Shown: positions 47,643 to 57,261, counted from the stretch's first letter. The stretch: 64,000 nt of DNA from Streptomyces sp. DSM 110735 (GCF_016482685.1 NZ_JACYHF010000013.1:62001-126000); one strand, 5' to 3'. The notes: a model not told the origin generated them from the sequence alone. Numbers and translations are program-made.

Positions 47643-50600
47643 ATGACCGCGACTCTGCTCCCCCCGCAGCCCGAAAGCCACGACGGAACTCCGGTCGTCG
47701 ACGTCTCCCACTCTCCGACCAGCACGCCCATCCTGAGGACCATGGACCTGGCCCGAAAGAACGGTCCGGCGTTCATCCAGCGCCAGCACGGCCAGGACAC
47801 CCTCTTCGTCAGCAGCCTGGACCTGGTCACCGAGCTGTCCGACGAGCAGCGGTTCGGCAAGGCCATCGGACCGGCCCTGGAGAACGTCCGCGAGTTCGCT
47901 CACGACGGCTTGTTCACCGCGTACAACGACGAGCCCAACTGGGCCAAGGCGCACGACATCCTGATGCCCGCCTTCGCGCTCGGCTCGATGCGGACGTACC
48001 ACCCGGTGATGCTGAAGGTGGCCCGGCGCCTGATCGAGAGCTGGGACGTCCACAGCGCCGCCGGTACCCCGGTCGACGTGCCCGACGACATGACCCGCAT
48101 GACCCTGGACACCATCGGTCTGGCCGGTTTCGGCTTCACCTTCGAGTCGTTCGACCGCGACGAGCCGCATCCGTTCGTCGACGCCCTGGTGCGGGCCCTG
48201 CAGTGGTCGATGAACAAGCTCAGCCGCGCCCCCGGCGCCGACCACACGGCGGCCGACGAGGCGTTCCGCGCCGACTCCGCCTTCCTGGCCTCCGTGGTGG
48301 ACGAGGTCATCGAGGCGCGCACCGCGCCGGGCGCGGCGGCTCCGGAGCACGAGGACCTGCTGGGTCTGATGCTCAACGCCCCTCACCCCTTCGACGGCAC
48401 CACCCTCGACCAGGTCATCACCTTCCTCATCGCCGGACACGAGACCACCTCCGGCACCATGTCCTTCGCCCTGTACAACCTGGTCAAGCACCCGGCCGCG
48501 CTGCGTCTGGTCCAGCGCGAGGTGGACGAGCTGTGGGGCGACGAGACCGACCCCGAGCCGACCTTCGAGGACATCGGCCGCCTGCGGTACACCCGCCAGG
48601 TCCTCAACGAGACGCTCCGGATGTTCCCGCCCGCCCCGCAGTTCTCACGCCAGGCGCGCGAGGACACCGTCCTGGGCGGCATCCCGATGAAGGCGGGCCA
48701 GTGGGCGGCGGTCGTGACCCCGATGCTGCACCGCGACCCGGTCTGGGGCGACAACCCCGAGCTGTTCGACCCCTCCCGCTTCGCCCCCGCAGCGGAGGCG
48801 GCTCGCTCGCCGCACGCCTTCAAGCCCTTCGGCACCGGCGAACGCGCCTGCATCGGACGGCAGTTCGCCCTGCACGAGGCCACCATGCTGCTCGCCATGC
48901 TGGTCCACCGCTACCGGCTGCTCGACCACGCCGACTACCGGATGAACCTCAAGCAGGCGCTCACCATTAAGCCCGACGGCTTCACCCTCAGCCTCGCCCC
49001 GCGCACCCCGGCCGACCGCGCCGCCAACCGCGCCGCCCTGCCCACGTCCGGCGCCGCCGTGTCCACCGACGCGGCACCCGCCGACACCAGCGGGCTGCCC
49101 ACCCGGGTCCAGCAGGACACGGGAGTACTGCTGCTGCACGGCTCCAACTACGGCACCTGCCGCGACTTCTCGGACCGACTGGCCGACGCGGCCGCCGAGA
49201 TCGGCTGCGACACCGCCGTCGCCCCGCTCGACGCCCACACCGGCGCCCTGCCCACCGACCGACCGGTCGTCATCACCGCCGCCTCCTACAACGGCCAGCC
49301 CACCGACGACGCGGCCGCCTTCGTCCAGTGGCTGGAGACCGCCGAACCCGGCGCCGCCGACGGCGTCACCTACGCCGTCCTTGGCATCGGCGACCGCAAC
49401 TGGTCCGCCACCTACCAGCGCATACCCACTCTCATCGACGACCGCCTCGCCGCCCTCGGCGGCACCCGCCTCCTGGAGCGCGCCGAGGGCGACGCCGCGG
49501 GCGACCTGACCGGCGGGGTCAAGACGTTCACCAGCACGCTGCGCACCGCCCTCCTCGAACAGTACGGCGACCTGGCCACCGTCGGCGCCGTCCCCGAGAC
49601 GCCCTCGGACAGCCCGGCGTACACCGTCACCGAGGTCACCGGTGACGCGGTGGACGCGCTCGCCGCCCGGCACGGCATGACCGCCATGACCGTCACGGAG
49701 ACCGGCAGCCTCACCCGGCCCGGCCACCCGCGTGCCAAGCGCTTCGTACGCCTCGCCCTGCCCGAGGGCGAGACCTACCGCACCGCGGACCACTTCACCG
49801 TGCTCCCGGCCAACGACCCCGCCCTCGTCGAGCGCGCCGCCCGGATTCTGCGGGTGAACCCGGACACGGTCCTCACCATCGGCGCCGCCCGACCGCGCCG
49901 CGACGGCATCGCCGTCGACCGTCCCGTGACGGTACGCGAACTGCTCAGCCGGTACGTCGAGTTGCAGGACCGCCCGACCGCCGCGCAGGTGACCGTCCTC
50001 GCCGGTCTCAACCCCTGCCCGCCCGAGAAGAAGGCGCTGCAGGCCCTGGCCGAGGACGCCGACGCCCTCGCCGCCGACCACCGCAGCCTCCTCGACGTCG
50101 TCGAGGACAATCCCGCGCTGGGCGAGTTCCTGACCTGGCCGGTTCTGCTGGACCTGCTGCCGCCGATCCGCCCGCGCCACTACTCGGTCTCGTCCTCTCC
50201 GGCCACCGACCCCCACCACGTCGACCTGATGGTCTCTCTCCTCCAGGCTCCCGCCAGGTCGGGTCGGGGCGCCTTCCGCGGCACCGGTTCGGGCTACCTG
50301 AACGGCGTCCGCGCCGGTGACACCGTGTACGCCCGTATCCAGCCGTGCCGGGAGGTCTTCCGGATCGAGCACGACGCCACGACCCCGGTGATCATGGTCT
50401 CGGCGGGCACCGGTCTGGCGCCCTTCCGGGGCGCCGTCGCGGACCGGCTCGCCCTCGCCGTCAGCGGTACCGAACTCGCCCCCGCCCTGTGCTACTTCGG
50501 CTGCGACGCACCCGACGCCGACTATCTGCACAGCGCGGAACTGCGCACCGCCGAGCTGGCCGGGGTGGTGAAGATGCGCCCCGTCTTCAGCGAGGCACCC

Positions 50601-50849
50601 GTCGACGGACACATGTTCGTCCAGCACCGCATCGCCGCCGAGGGCGACACGGTGTGGAAGCTGCTCGGCTCCGGCGCGAAGGTCTACGTCTGCGGTGACG
50701 GCGGTCGGATGGCCCCGGGTGTGCGCGACGCGTTCCGCGCCGTGTACAAGGAGCACACCCCCGGCGCCGACGATGGTGAAGCCGCCGCCTGGCTCGACTC
50801 GTTGGTGGCGCAGGGCCGTTACATCGAGGACGTCTACGCCGCAGGCTGA
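47643..50849 (+). CDS. CYP102-type self-sufficient cytochrome P450/P450 reductase
   Basis: The 1068-residue protein has the P450-BM3 layout. The P450 domain (1-455) carries the oxygen-activating AGHETTS near residue 263, the ExxR helix (LNETLRMFPPAP) and the heme cysteine in FKPFGTGERACIG near 402. A flavodoxin domain (about 495-640; LLLHGSNYGTC) is followed by an FAD/NADPH reductase (about 690-1068; RHYSVSSSP, VSAGTGLAPFRG). CYP102 enzymes hydroxylate medium- and long-chain fatty acids near the omega end without separate redox partners. The ATG has GGAAGGTGG ahead. The alcohol dehydrogenase gene follows by 37 bp; the PAS-LuxR regulator is divergent. Confidence 0.95.
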   Translation: MTATLLPPQPESHDGTPVVDVSHSPTSTPILRTMDLARKNGPAFIQRQHGQDTLFVSSLDLVTELSDEQRFGKAIGPALENVREFAHDGLFTAYNDEPNWAKAHDILMPAFALGSMRTYHPVMLKVARRLIESWDVHSAAGTPVDVPDDMTRMTLDTIGLAGFGFTFESFDRDEPHPFVDALVRALQWSMNKLSRAPGADHTAADEAFRADSAFLASVVDEVIEARTAPGAAAPEHEDLLGLMLNAPHPFDGTTLDQVITFLIAGHETTSGTMSFALYNLVKHPAALRLVQREVDELWGDETDPEPTFEDIGRLRYTRQVLNETLRMFPPAPQFSRQAREDTVLGGIPMKAGQWAAVVTPMLHRDPVWGDNPELFDPSRFAPAAEAARSPHAFKPFGTGERACIGRQFALHEATMLLAMLVHRYRLLDHADYRMNLKQALTIKPDGFTLSLAPRTPADRAANRAALPTSGAAVSTDAAPADTSGLPTRVQQDTGVLLLHGSNYGTCRDFSDRLADAAAEIGCDTAVAPLDAHTGALPTDRPVVITAASYNGQPTDDAAAFVQWLETAEPGAADGVTYAVLGIGDRNWSATYQRIPTLIDDRLAALGGTRLLERAEGDAAGDLTGGVKTFTSTLRTALLEQYGDLATVGAVPETPSDSPAYTVTEVTGDAVDALAARHGMTAMTVTETGSLTRPGHPRAKRFVRLALPEGETYRTADHFTVLPANDPALVERAARILRVNPDTVLTIGAARPRRDGIAVDRPVTVRELLSRYVELQDRPTAAQVTVLAGLNPCPPEKKALQALAEDADALAADHRSLLDVVEDNPALGEFLTWPVLLDLLPPIRPRHYSVSSSPATDPHHVDLMVSLLQAPARSGRGAFRGTGSGYLNGVRAGDTVYARIQPCREVFRIEHDATTPVIMVSAGTGLAPFRGAVADRLALAVSGTELAPALCYFGCDAPDADYLHSAELRTAELAGVVKMRPVFSEAPVDGHMFVQHRIAAEGDTVWKLLGSGAKVYVCGDGGRMAPGVRDAFRAVYKEHTPGADDGEAAAWLDSLVAQGRYIEDVYAAG

Positions 50850-50886
50850 ACCGGCGGTCCCCCCATCCCACAGGAGGTTTCATTTC

Positions 50887-51933
50887 ATGGACACCATGCT
50901 CGCCGGCCGTCTCCACGTGCCCAGCGGAACGTTCCGCGTCGAAGAGGTCCCCGTGCCCGTCCCCGGACCGGGGGAGGTGCTGATCGAGGTCAAGGCCGCC
51001 GGGGTCTGTCTGTCCGACGTGCACCTGATCGACGGCAGCCTGAAGCCGTTCGGGCCCATCGAGGACCTCACCCTCGGACACGAGGTCTCCGGAGTGATCC
51101 ACGTCCTCGGCCCCGGACTCCTCGGCGACTGGACCCCTGGTACGCGCGTCGCGCTCCAGGCCGGCCAGAGCTGCGGTGCCTGCGCCAACTGCCGACGCCG
51201 CCGTACGCCGTGCCTCAACTCCCGTACCCGGGGCGTCGACTACGACGGCGGCTGGGCCCAGTACGCGATCGCTCGCGAGGACACCCTCGCCCCGATCCCG
51301 GACGACCTGCCGTTCGACCAGGCCGCCATCATCCCGGACGCGGTCTCCACCCCGTACGCGGCCGTCGTGACCACGGGAGAGGTACGCCCGGCCCAGTCCG
51401 TGGGCGTGTGGGGCGCGGGTGGTCTGGGAGCCCATGGCATCCAGCTCGCCCGGCTGGCCGGTGCCGCGCCGATCGTCGCCGTCGACCCGCTGCCCGGCGC
51501 CAGAAAGCGTGCCCTCGCCTTCGGCGCCGACCTCGCCCTGGACCCTGCCGCCCCGGACTTCGCCGAGGCAATGCTGCGAGCCACCGGGGGCCGGGGTCTG
51601 GACGTCGCTCTCGACTTCGCCGGTGTACCAGCCGTGCGGGAACAGGCAGCCAAGGTCCTCTGCCGCGGCGGGATCATGGTCCTGGCGGGTCTCACGCCTC
51701 ATCCGCTCACCATCACCGAAGGCACGCGGTTCAGTTGGAACCGCAATCAGATCCGCGGTCACTACGGCTCCTCGCCGGAGCACGTCGAGCAGTTGATCCG
51801 CCTGGCCTCCGTCGGCCGCCTCGACCTGTCTCCTTCCATCAGCGGCCATATCCCGCTGGCCGAGGCGGCGGAAGCGGTCCACCGTCTGGAGAACAAGACC
51901 GGCGACCCCATCCGCCTGGTGCTCATCCCCTGA
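50887..51933 (+). CDS. Zinc-dependent alcohol dehydrogenase
   Basis: The 348-residue medium-chain dehydrogenase has the catalytic zinc ligands in GVCLSDVHL and LGHEVSG, the four structural-zinc cysteines in QSCGACANCRRRRTPC near residue 100, and the NAD(P)-binding GVWGAGGLGAHGIQLAR near 178. It should oxidise an alcohol to an aldehyde or ketone. An AGGAGG site precedes ATG 50887. Its place 37 bp after the P450 gene suggests that it processes the hydroxylated product. Confidence 0.9.
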   Translation: MDTMLAGRLHVPSGTFRVEEVPVPVPGPGEVLIEVKAAGVCLSDVHLIDGSLKPFGPIEDLTLGHEVSGVIHVLGPGLLGDWTPGTRVALQAGQSCGACANCRRRRTPCLNSRTRGVDYDGGWAQYAIAREDTLAPIPDDLPFDQAAIIPDAVSTPYAAVVTTGEVRPAQSVGVWGAGGLGAHGIQLARLAGAAPIVAVDPLPGARKRALAFGADLALDPAAPDFAEAMLRATGGRGLDVALDFAGVPAVREQAAKVLCRGGIMVLAGLTPHPLTITEGTRFSWNRNQIRGHYGSSPEHVEQLIRLASVGRLDLSPSISGHIPLAEAAEAVHRLENKTGDPIRLVLIP

Positions 51934-52070
51934 GCGGCGGGAGCGGCTTCGAGTCGGACCAGCGCATGCCTTGAAAAGCCTTACGGAGCTTGGTCTTTGT
52001 TCTCTGTGCATGCGTCAAGTCGTCATGCCTGTTCCGACGCCGAATCCATACGGTCATGGCATACATCACG

Positions 52071-52099
52071 TCAATTTCCGCCAGTTTCATGGAAATTGA
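52071..52099. promoter_or_regulatory. Inverted repeat upstream of the small secreted-protein gene
   Basis: TCAATTTCC and GGAAATTGA form a perfect 9-bp dyad with an 11-nt spacer in an unusually AT-rich 200-bp stretch, 80 bp ahead of the 52180 gene. It could be an operator or an RNA hairpin in the leader. Confidence 0.5.
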
Positions 52100-52179
52100 G
52101 GAGTATGGTCGAAGATGCCATTGAAAGTAAGCCCTTGAGCTTCATTCTCCAAGAATCTTGAGGGGCAAAGAAAGGAAAG

Positions 52180-52545
52180 ATGATGGCATTCAAGATTGCG
52201 CGTCGAGCCGGCATTGCGGCAGCTTCCGTCGCTGTCGCCGGAGGCGCGCTTCTCGCCGCCGGCGGTTCGGCCTCGGCCGCGACTCAGCCGGCCCACTCCC
52301 CGGTCTCCGCCTCTGTGGAGTCCGCCGGATTCGCCTCCCACGACGGAAGCGGCCGCGGTGTATGGGGGCACTACGGGAACTCGAACCACGGAGAGCGTCG
52401 GCACGACGCGAACCGTGGCTGGGACCGCGACCGCGACGGCTTCCGTCACGGGGACCGCGACTGCGACCGGTTCGGCCACGGCAACCAGTACGGTTACGGC
52501 GAGAACCGCTGGCACAACAACAGCGAGCGTACAGAGCGATTCTGA
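52180..52545 (+). CDS. Small secreted His/Asp/Gly/Arg-rich protein
   Basis: The 121-residue product has a Sec signal peptide (cleavage after about residue 34, GGSASAA) and a mature part rich in His, Asp, Arg, Gly and Asn, with repeats such as DRDRDGFRHGDRDCDRFGHGN. One cysteine is present. Such composition suits metal binding or a disordered surface role; this is inference. AAAGGAAAG precedes ATG 52180/52183. The signal peptide is nearly identical to that of the amber-interrupted gene at 29895, so the two are paralogues. A strong terminator follows. Confidence 0.8.
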   Translation: MMAFKIARRAGIAAASVAVAGGALLAAGGSASAATQPAHSPVSASVESAGFASHDGSGRGVWGHYGNSNHGERRHDANRGWDRDRDGFRHGDRDCDRFGHGNQYGYGENRWHNNSERTERF

Positions 52546-52575
52546 CGCGGCAGTTGGTGTGAACAGGTGAGGAAT

Positions 52576-52614
52576 GCTGTCTTCGGTGGACACGGAACGT
52601 CCACCGAAGACAGC
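52576..52614. terminator. Perfect hairpin between convergent genes
   Basis: GCTGTCTTCGGTGGAC and GTCCACCGAAGACAGC form a 16-bp perfect stem with a 7-nt loop, followed by TTT. It lies between the small secreted-protein gene and the convergent DUF6328 gene and can serve both. Confidence 0.88.
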
Positions 52615-52659
52615 TTTCAGGGTACAGCAGGTCGGTTCGTTTCCCCTTGGCTGGCGCGA

Positions 52660-53193
52660 TTATTTGGTGTTCTCCTGGGAGGCCGGTGTGCGCACTCGCC
52701 TTGCGGTTCTCCTTTTCTTTCCCGGGCGCAGTGCTCGCGGCAGGAGGAACCACAGGATGGTGAAGATGATCAGGGTCCCCGCCGTGATGCCGATGGCCGT
52801 GGGGAATCCGAGGACGAAGTCGGTCACCAGCAGAACGGCGCCGTTGAGAGCCAGGGCGAGACACGCAAGACCGGTCCTCGCCAGATACGCCGCTATGGGG
52901 ACGATGGTCGGGTTCCTTCCGCTGTGGCCCATGCGGCGGTGCAGTGCGATAGGGGTCGCGATGATGGCGGTGGTGACGACCGTGAGGATGAGAGTTCCGA
53001 TGTAGACGCCGACTTCGAAGTCGTCCAGCAGGGTGAAGCGCCCACTGAAGGCCAGGCCGAGGAGAAAAGCGAAGAGAATCTGTACGCCTGTCTGGACCGC
53101 GCGGAGTTCCTCGCGCAACTCGTCGAGGGTGAGATCGCGTAGCTCGCGGGCGCTCTCACGGCGCAGTGTCCTCAGATGGCGTGGCAGCGGCAT
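52660..53193 (-). CDS. DUF6328-family membrane protein
   Basis: The 177-residue product begins with a charged helix (RDLTLDELREELRAVQTGVQ) and has four membrane helices, with HRRMGHSGRNP between helices 2 and 3. It matches the DUF6328 family, of unknown function. The ATG at 53193 has a GAGGGAAG site; the ORF is open far upstream but without matching sequence. Confidence 0.82.
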   Translation of the reverse strand: MPLPRHLRTLRRESARELRDLTLDELREELRAVQTGVQILFAFLLGLAFSGRFTLLDDFEVGVYIGTLILTVVTTAIIATPIALHRRMGHSGRNPTIVPIAAYLARTGLACLALALNGAVLLVTDFVLGFPTAIGITAGTLIIFTILWFLLPRALRPGKKRRTARRVRTPASQENTK

Positions 53194-53980
53194 GGCTTCC
53201 CTCGGCGACGAGGACCAAGTGGGCCCGCACGCGGAGCGTGCTCGCAGTCGCCCAGCGCGGGTGGCCTCGCTACGGCTCTTCGGGATCAGGATCCAGCATC
53301 GGGGTGCGTCTCCCTTCTTCCATGCTAGGAGCCGCGCGGCTGCCTGCAATTCGGGCATGGAGGTGACCCTCCGCAGGCGCTTCACGCCGTACGGCATTCC
53401 TGTCGGCGCCCTGCGATGCCGTAGCCCCATGGAGCCGGGCGCGTACATGCGGGGTCGCCCGCTGCCAGGAGGGGGAAGCCGTGGGGGCTGGAGCCGCCGG
53501 GTCCAGTGGAGCTGGCAGGGCGTATATCAGATGGGGTGTCAGCCGGTGTGCGCGACCGCGGTGGTGAGCACGTCGGCCAGCCCCTGGGTGAGGCGTTCCT
53601 CGTGGACGGCCAGTTCCCTGGCCAACGTCGGGTCGCGTGCCGCGTGAACTCCATGGACACCAGGAACCACTGGCGTTCCTGCGGGGTTGCACTAGTGGTT
53701 CTCGATGTCCGGGACGCACGTGCCTCCGGGAGTGGCGGTTCGACGGTCGGCTCACTCCACGGGCGTCACGACACTGAATGCAGCGTGTATCCGATACATG
53801 GTGTATGCGAACCAGCGGGCGGTGCCGCCGCCGCTGTGCGGAGAGCACGAACTGCCGGGCGATGTTGGTGCTTGCAGTCCATTTCGCATGCTCTGAGACG
53901 TGCTTAGGCTGTTTGTCGGAGGCGCTGGAGACGGCACGCCGAGCAGCCGTCAGGCCGTTCATCCGCTGTACGGTGTTTCC
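53194..53980. other. Gene-poor stretch with one gene scar and an inverted repeat
   Basis: The 787 bp between the DUF6328 gene and the second PucR gene hold no intact gene I can support. They contain the TetR remnant at 53539-53690 and a short dyad ATACA-TGG-TGTAT (53794-53806) in a lower-GC part, which may belong to the PucR promoter. Confidence 0.6.
53539..53690 (-). pseudogene. C-terminal remnant of a TetR regulator
   Basis: On the minus strand a frame reads RQWFLVSMEF and then, after a frame change, HAARDPTLARELAVHEERL and TQGLADVLTTAVAHTG before TGA at 53539. This is the typical last third of a TetR protein (SMEFTLHAARDP, then an HEERL helix). Everything before it is gone. The recognition rests on the family pattern only, so confidence is moderate. 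Confidence 0.5.
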
Positions 53981-55291
53981 GTGGATACGGACAGTATTGA
54001 AGTGACCGATCTGCTGTCGGCGGTGGCATCGAGAGTCAAGGTGTATGTCGCTGAGGTCAACAGAGACATCTGGGATCACATTATTTCCGAAGTTCCGGAA
54101 CTCCGTGGCGATGAAGCAATTCTCGCCATGCATCGGGCGAGTGTCGAAGAGAACGTCGCCGCGGTCCTGAATACGTTCGAAAGCAGTATTCCCGTAGAGA
54201 ATGTCGGAAGCCCTCCGGCGGCCCTTGAATACTCGCGGAGACTGGCACAGCGGGGCATCTCGGTGACTGCGCTCGTAAGGGCGTATCGCATGGGGCATTG
54301 CCGTTTTCTGCAGTGGTGCCTCGACGAACTTCGCAGGCAGTCGACCGGCGACCAGGTCCATGCCGCGGCCACGCAGCGGATGCTGCGTATCAGCTTCAGG
54401 TACATCGACCGCGTCTCCGAAGCCGTGATCGAGGAACATCAGGTCGAACGGGACCGCTGGTTGCGCAACCAGAGCGCGGAGCGCGCGGCATGCGTGCGGG
54501 CGTTGCTGGGGCGAGAGCAGGTGGACACCGGCCGTGCCGAGGAGACGCTCGGATACCGGCTGGACCAGAACCACGTGGGCATCGTTCTGTGGCTGCCGGA
54601 GGTGACCCCTCCCGGGGAAGGGCTTGCCCGCCTGGACCGGCTCACCAGCGAGATCGCCGAACGGGTCGGACGCCAGGAGCGCCCCTTGTTCGTCGCCCAG
54701 GACGAATCCCTGGCCTGGGGATGGCTGCCCGGCGGCGAAACGCGATCACTCTCCCTCGACCTCGTCGCGGACGTGGTCGAGGACCGGGATCCCGCGGTGC
54801 GCGTCACGGTAGGCGCTGTCGAGCGGGGCACCAGCGGCTTCTGCAGAACGCACAGACAAGCCGTCAGGACCCAGGAGCTGGCCATGGCGGCGAACCCCGG
54901 TACGCGGGTCACCGTCTTCGAGTCCGTCAGCCCCATCGCCCTGCTGTGCGCCGACATCGACGACACGCGTGGCTGGGTGCAGCACGTCCTGGGAGATCTC
55001 GCCGTGGACGACGAGTACTGCGCTCGGCTTCGGGAGACCCTGTACGTGTTCCTCACCGCCGGCTGCAGTTACACCGCCACGGCCAGCAGGCAGATCCTGC
55101 ACAGGAACACCGTGCAGTACCGGGTGCGCCGAGCGGAGGAGACCATCGGCAAGTCGATCAGCGACCGGCGGACGGATCTGGAGGTCGCCCTCCTGGCGTG
55201 TCAGCACCTGGGGGCGTCGGTGTTGCAACCGCCGCTCGCGCCGACCGCGGACGAGGTGAGCCATGCTCAGCCGCCCGGAAGCACGGCATAG
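53981..55291 (+). CDS. PucR/CdaR-family transcriptional regulator (second)
   Basis: The 436-residue protein has the same three-part layout as the regulator at 23510-24745: N-terminal helical domain (VTALVRAYRMGHCRFLQW), middle domain, and a C-terminal PucR helix-turn-helix (CSYTATASRQILHRNTVQYR, then RRAEETIGKSI). The GTG at 53981 is the first start in a region whose sequence looks like the family; the ribosome site is weak. The 5' third is lower in GC than its neighbours, which may mark recent acquisition. It converges on the second CoA-transferase operon with a 25-bp gap. Confidence 0.85.
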   Translation: MDTDSIEVTDLLSAVASRVKVYVAEVNRDIWDHIISEVPELRGDEAILAMHRASVEENVAAVLNTFESSIPVENVGSPPAALEYSRRLAQRGISVTALVRAYRMGHCRFLQWCLDELRRQSTGDQVHAAATQRMLRISFRYIDRVSEAVIEEHQVERDRWLRNQSAERAACVRALLGREQVDTGRAEETLGYRLDQNHVGIVLWLPEVTPPGEGLARLDRLTSEIAERVGRQERPLFVAQDESLAWGWLPGGETRSLSLDLVADVVEDRDPAVRVTVGAVERGTSGFCRTHRQAVRTQELAMAANPGTRVTVFESVSPIALLCADIDDTRGWVQHVLGDLAVDDEYCARLRETLYVFLTAGCSYTATASRQILHRNTVQYRVRRAEETIGKSISDRRTDLEVALLACQHLGASVLQPPLAPTADEVSHAQPPGSTA

Positions 55292-55316
55292 CGGAGCCCT
55301 CTGGTGGTGAGGGACT

Positions 55317-56234
55317 CTAACGGGCGGGCGCGCCGACCCCGGCCAGCCCGGTCAGCGATCCCACCGAGACGATCTCGCGGGGCGCTTGCTCGGCGACCGG
55401 TCCGTCCGGAAGCGGCACGGCGCGCAGATTGCCGCCGAGATCGGAGACGTAGGCGACACCCGCCTCCCCGTCGACAGCGAGACCGATCGCCTCCTGGAAC
55501 CCGTCGGCAAGAATCTCGGGCGCCTCGCCCCGTTCTCCGGCCGCCGGAAGGGGCGCCCGGTTGAGCGTGTTCCCGGTCGGCGGTGCGCCACGATCGGTCC
55601 AGTACAGCCGGTCGCCGTCGACGTGCAGGTCGATCGGCTCCGGCAGGCCGTCCCACAGCACCTCGATGTCGGAGCGGTTCTCGGCGGTCTGACCGGCGGG
55701 TATGTCGAGCCCGGCCCGGAGGATCCGGCCCACGCCGCCCTTGGCGGGACCCTTCTGGGTCCAGTACAGGTGCCCGTGGGCGGGATCGACGGCCACGCCG
55801 ACGCACTCGCCCATGATCCCCTCGTCGGCGGGGTTCACGACCAGATCGGTCAGCCCGGTGCCGTCCACGCGGACGCTGCTGACCCGGTGCCCCTCGCGGT
55901 CACCCCAGTAGAGCCTGCCCCTGCCGTCGGAAGCCAACTGCTTGCCGGTGGTCATCGCCCCGAGCGGGACCAGGTCACGCCGCCCTCCGCCGTCCAGGTT
56001 CACGGCGTGCACGCTGCCGTTGCGCGCGGAGAAGTCCAGTCCGGCTTCCCCGGGAGTGGCTTCATCGATCTTGGGCTCGCCCATTGTCGTCCAGTAGACG
56101 GTGCCGTCCTCCACCACGATGCCGTCCGGTGCGGGACCCGCGTCCGGCAGGAAGGTGGACACCCGGCCGTCCGGGACGCTCACCCGGAGCACCCTGCCCG
56201 ACTTGATCTCCAGGGCCAGCAGTTCTTGCCACAT
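55317..56234 (-). CDS. SMP-30/gluconolactonase-like beta-propeller protein
   Basis: The 305-residue product shows repeated six-bladed propeller segments of the YWTD/SMP-30 kind: VYWTTMGEP, LYWGDREGHRVSS, LYWTQKGPAKGG, LYWTDRGAPP and AYVSDLGGNL. It has no signal peptide and so should be cytoplasmic, perhaps a lactonase or a substrate-binding protein for the operon. The ATG at 56234 has AGAAAGGA at good spacing. It is last in the operon with the dehydrogenase and CoA-transferase, taking the place that the decarboxylase has in module 1. Confidence 0.82.
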   Translation of the reverse strand: MWQELLALEIKSGRVLRVSVPDGRVSTFLPDAGPAPDGIVVEDGTVYWTTMGEPKIDEATPGEAGLDFSARNGSVHAVNLDGGGRRDLVPLGAMTTGKQLASDGRGRLYWGDREGHRVSSVRVDGTGLTDLVVNPADEGIMGECVGVAVDPAHGHLYWTQKGPAKGGVGRILRAGLDIPAGQTAENRSDIEVLWDGLPEPIDLHVDGDRLYWTDRGAPPTGNTLNRAPLPAAGERGEAPEILADGFQEAIGLAVDGEAGVAYVSDLGGNLRAVPLPDGPVAEQAPREIVSVGSLTGLAGVGAPAR

Positions 56235-56287
56235 CGCGGTCATCCTTTCTCGTCGTCGCTCGCCGTGGCGCCTGTCACGGAGCCCGG

Positions 56288-57178
56288 TCACTTCTCCTGG
56301 TCGTCGGCGGTCGGCGGCTGTGGCCAGCCCAGCGGTTCGAGAACGGCGCGGGTGCGCCCGTCCCGGAGGGCGACGAGCTTCTCGTAAGCCGACTCGCCGG
56401 TGCCGTACGCCTCTTCGACCGCGTCGAAGACCTCGCCCATGCGGGAGGGATCCGGCTGGCCGATCTCGAAGGTCATCTGCGAGCCGACATGCTCCGCCAG
56501 GTGCCGAAGACCCGCCGGACCGCCCCCGAGGGCGCCGCTCTGGAACGGACCGACGGTCGCGTAACGCAGGCCCAGTGAGGCCCGGACCAGGTCGTCGAGG
56601 TCCGCCACGTCGATGACGCCCTGCTGTACCAGGTAGGTGGCCTGCTCGTTGAAGACCTTCTGCAGCCGGTTGCCGACGAAACCCGGAATCTCCCTCTTCA
56701 GCCGGATCGGCAGCTTGTCCAGCTCGCGGTAGACCTCGACCGCCCGGTCCATCGTGCGCTCCGAGGTCGCGGGTCCGGGCACCACCTCGACCAGGGGCAT
56801 CAGCTCCGGCGGATTGAACGGGTGGCCGATCACGATCCTGTCGGCCGCCGGATTCCCGGCCGCGATGTCGGACGGCAGAAGCGAGGACGAGGAGGAGGCC
56901 AGCACCACGTCGTCACGGGTGTGCGCGGCGAGCGTGGCGAACATCTGCTCCTTGATCTCGATCCGCTCCGGCCCGCATTCCTGAACGAAGTCGGTGCCGT
57001 CGGCCGCGGCGGCGAGGTCGGTGAAGAGCGTGACCGGCACGCCGGTGAGCTGCTGCTCCACCACCTCCGCCAAGTCGGGCCGGGGATCGCTGATCCGCAC
57101 CTCCCACCCGGCCGCGCCGAACAGACGGGCCCAGGAGAGCCCGATCACGCCCGCACCTACGACTGTGACTACTGCCAT
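56288..57178 (-). CDS. 3-hydroxyacyl-CoA/hydroxyacid dehydrogenase, module 2
   Basis: The 296-residue paralogue of the 40175-41149 protein has the Rossmann motif VVTVVGAGVIGLSWARLFGAAG, here given in part as VVGAGVIGLSWARLF, the catalytic region VLASSSSSLLPSDIAAG, VIGHPFNPPELMPLVEVVPG, and GFVGNRLQKVFNEQ. It should oxidise a 3-hydroxy acid or its CoA ester with NAD. AGGAG precedes ATG 57178. It lies between the CoA-transferase and propeller genes. Confidence 0.88.
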   Translation of the reverse strand: MAVVTVVGAGVIGLSWARLFGAAGWEVRISDPRPDLAEVVEQQLTGVPVTLFTDLAAAADGTDFVQECGPERIEIKEQMFATLAAHTRDDVVLASSSSSLLPSDIAAGNPAADRIVIGHPFNPPELMPLVEVVPGPATSERTMDRAVEVYRELDKLPIRLKREIPGFVGNRLQKVFNEQATYLVQQGVIDVADLDDLVRASLGLRYATVGPFQSGALGGGPAGLRHLAEHVGSQMTFEIGQPDPSRMGEVFDAVEEAYGTGESAYEKLVALRDGRTRAVLEPLGWPQPPTADDQEK

Positions 57179-57261
57179 GACGAAACACTCCTGCCGAGTG
57201 AAGGAGACGAGGAAAGACGTGCGCCTTCCCGTCGGGCGACCGGACGGGAAGGCGGGAAGGG

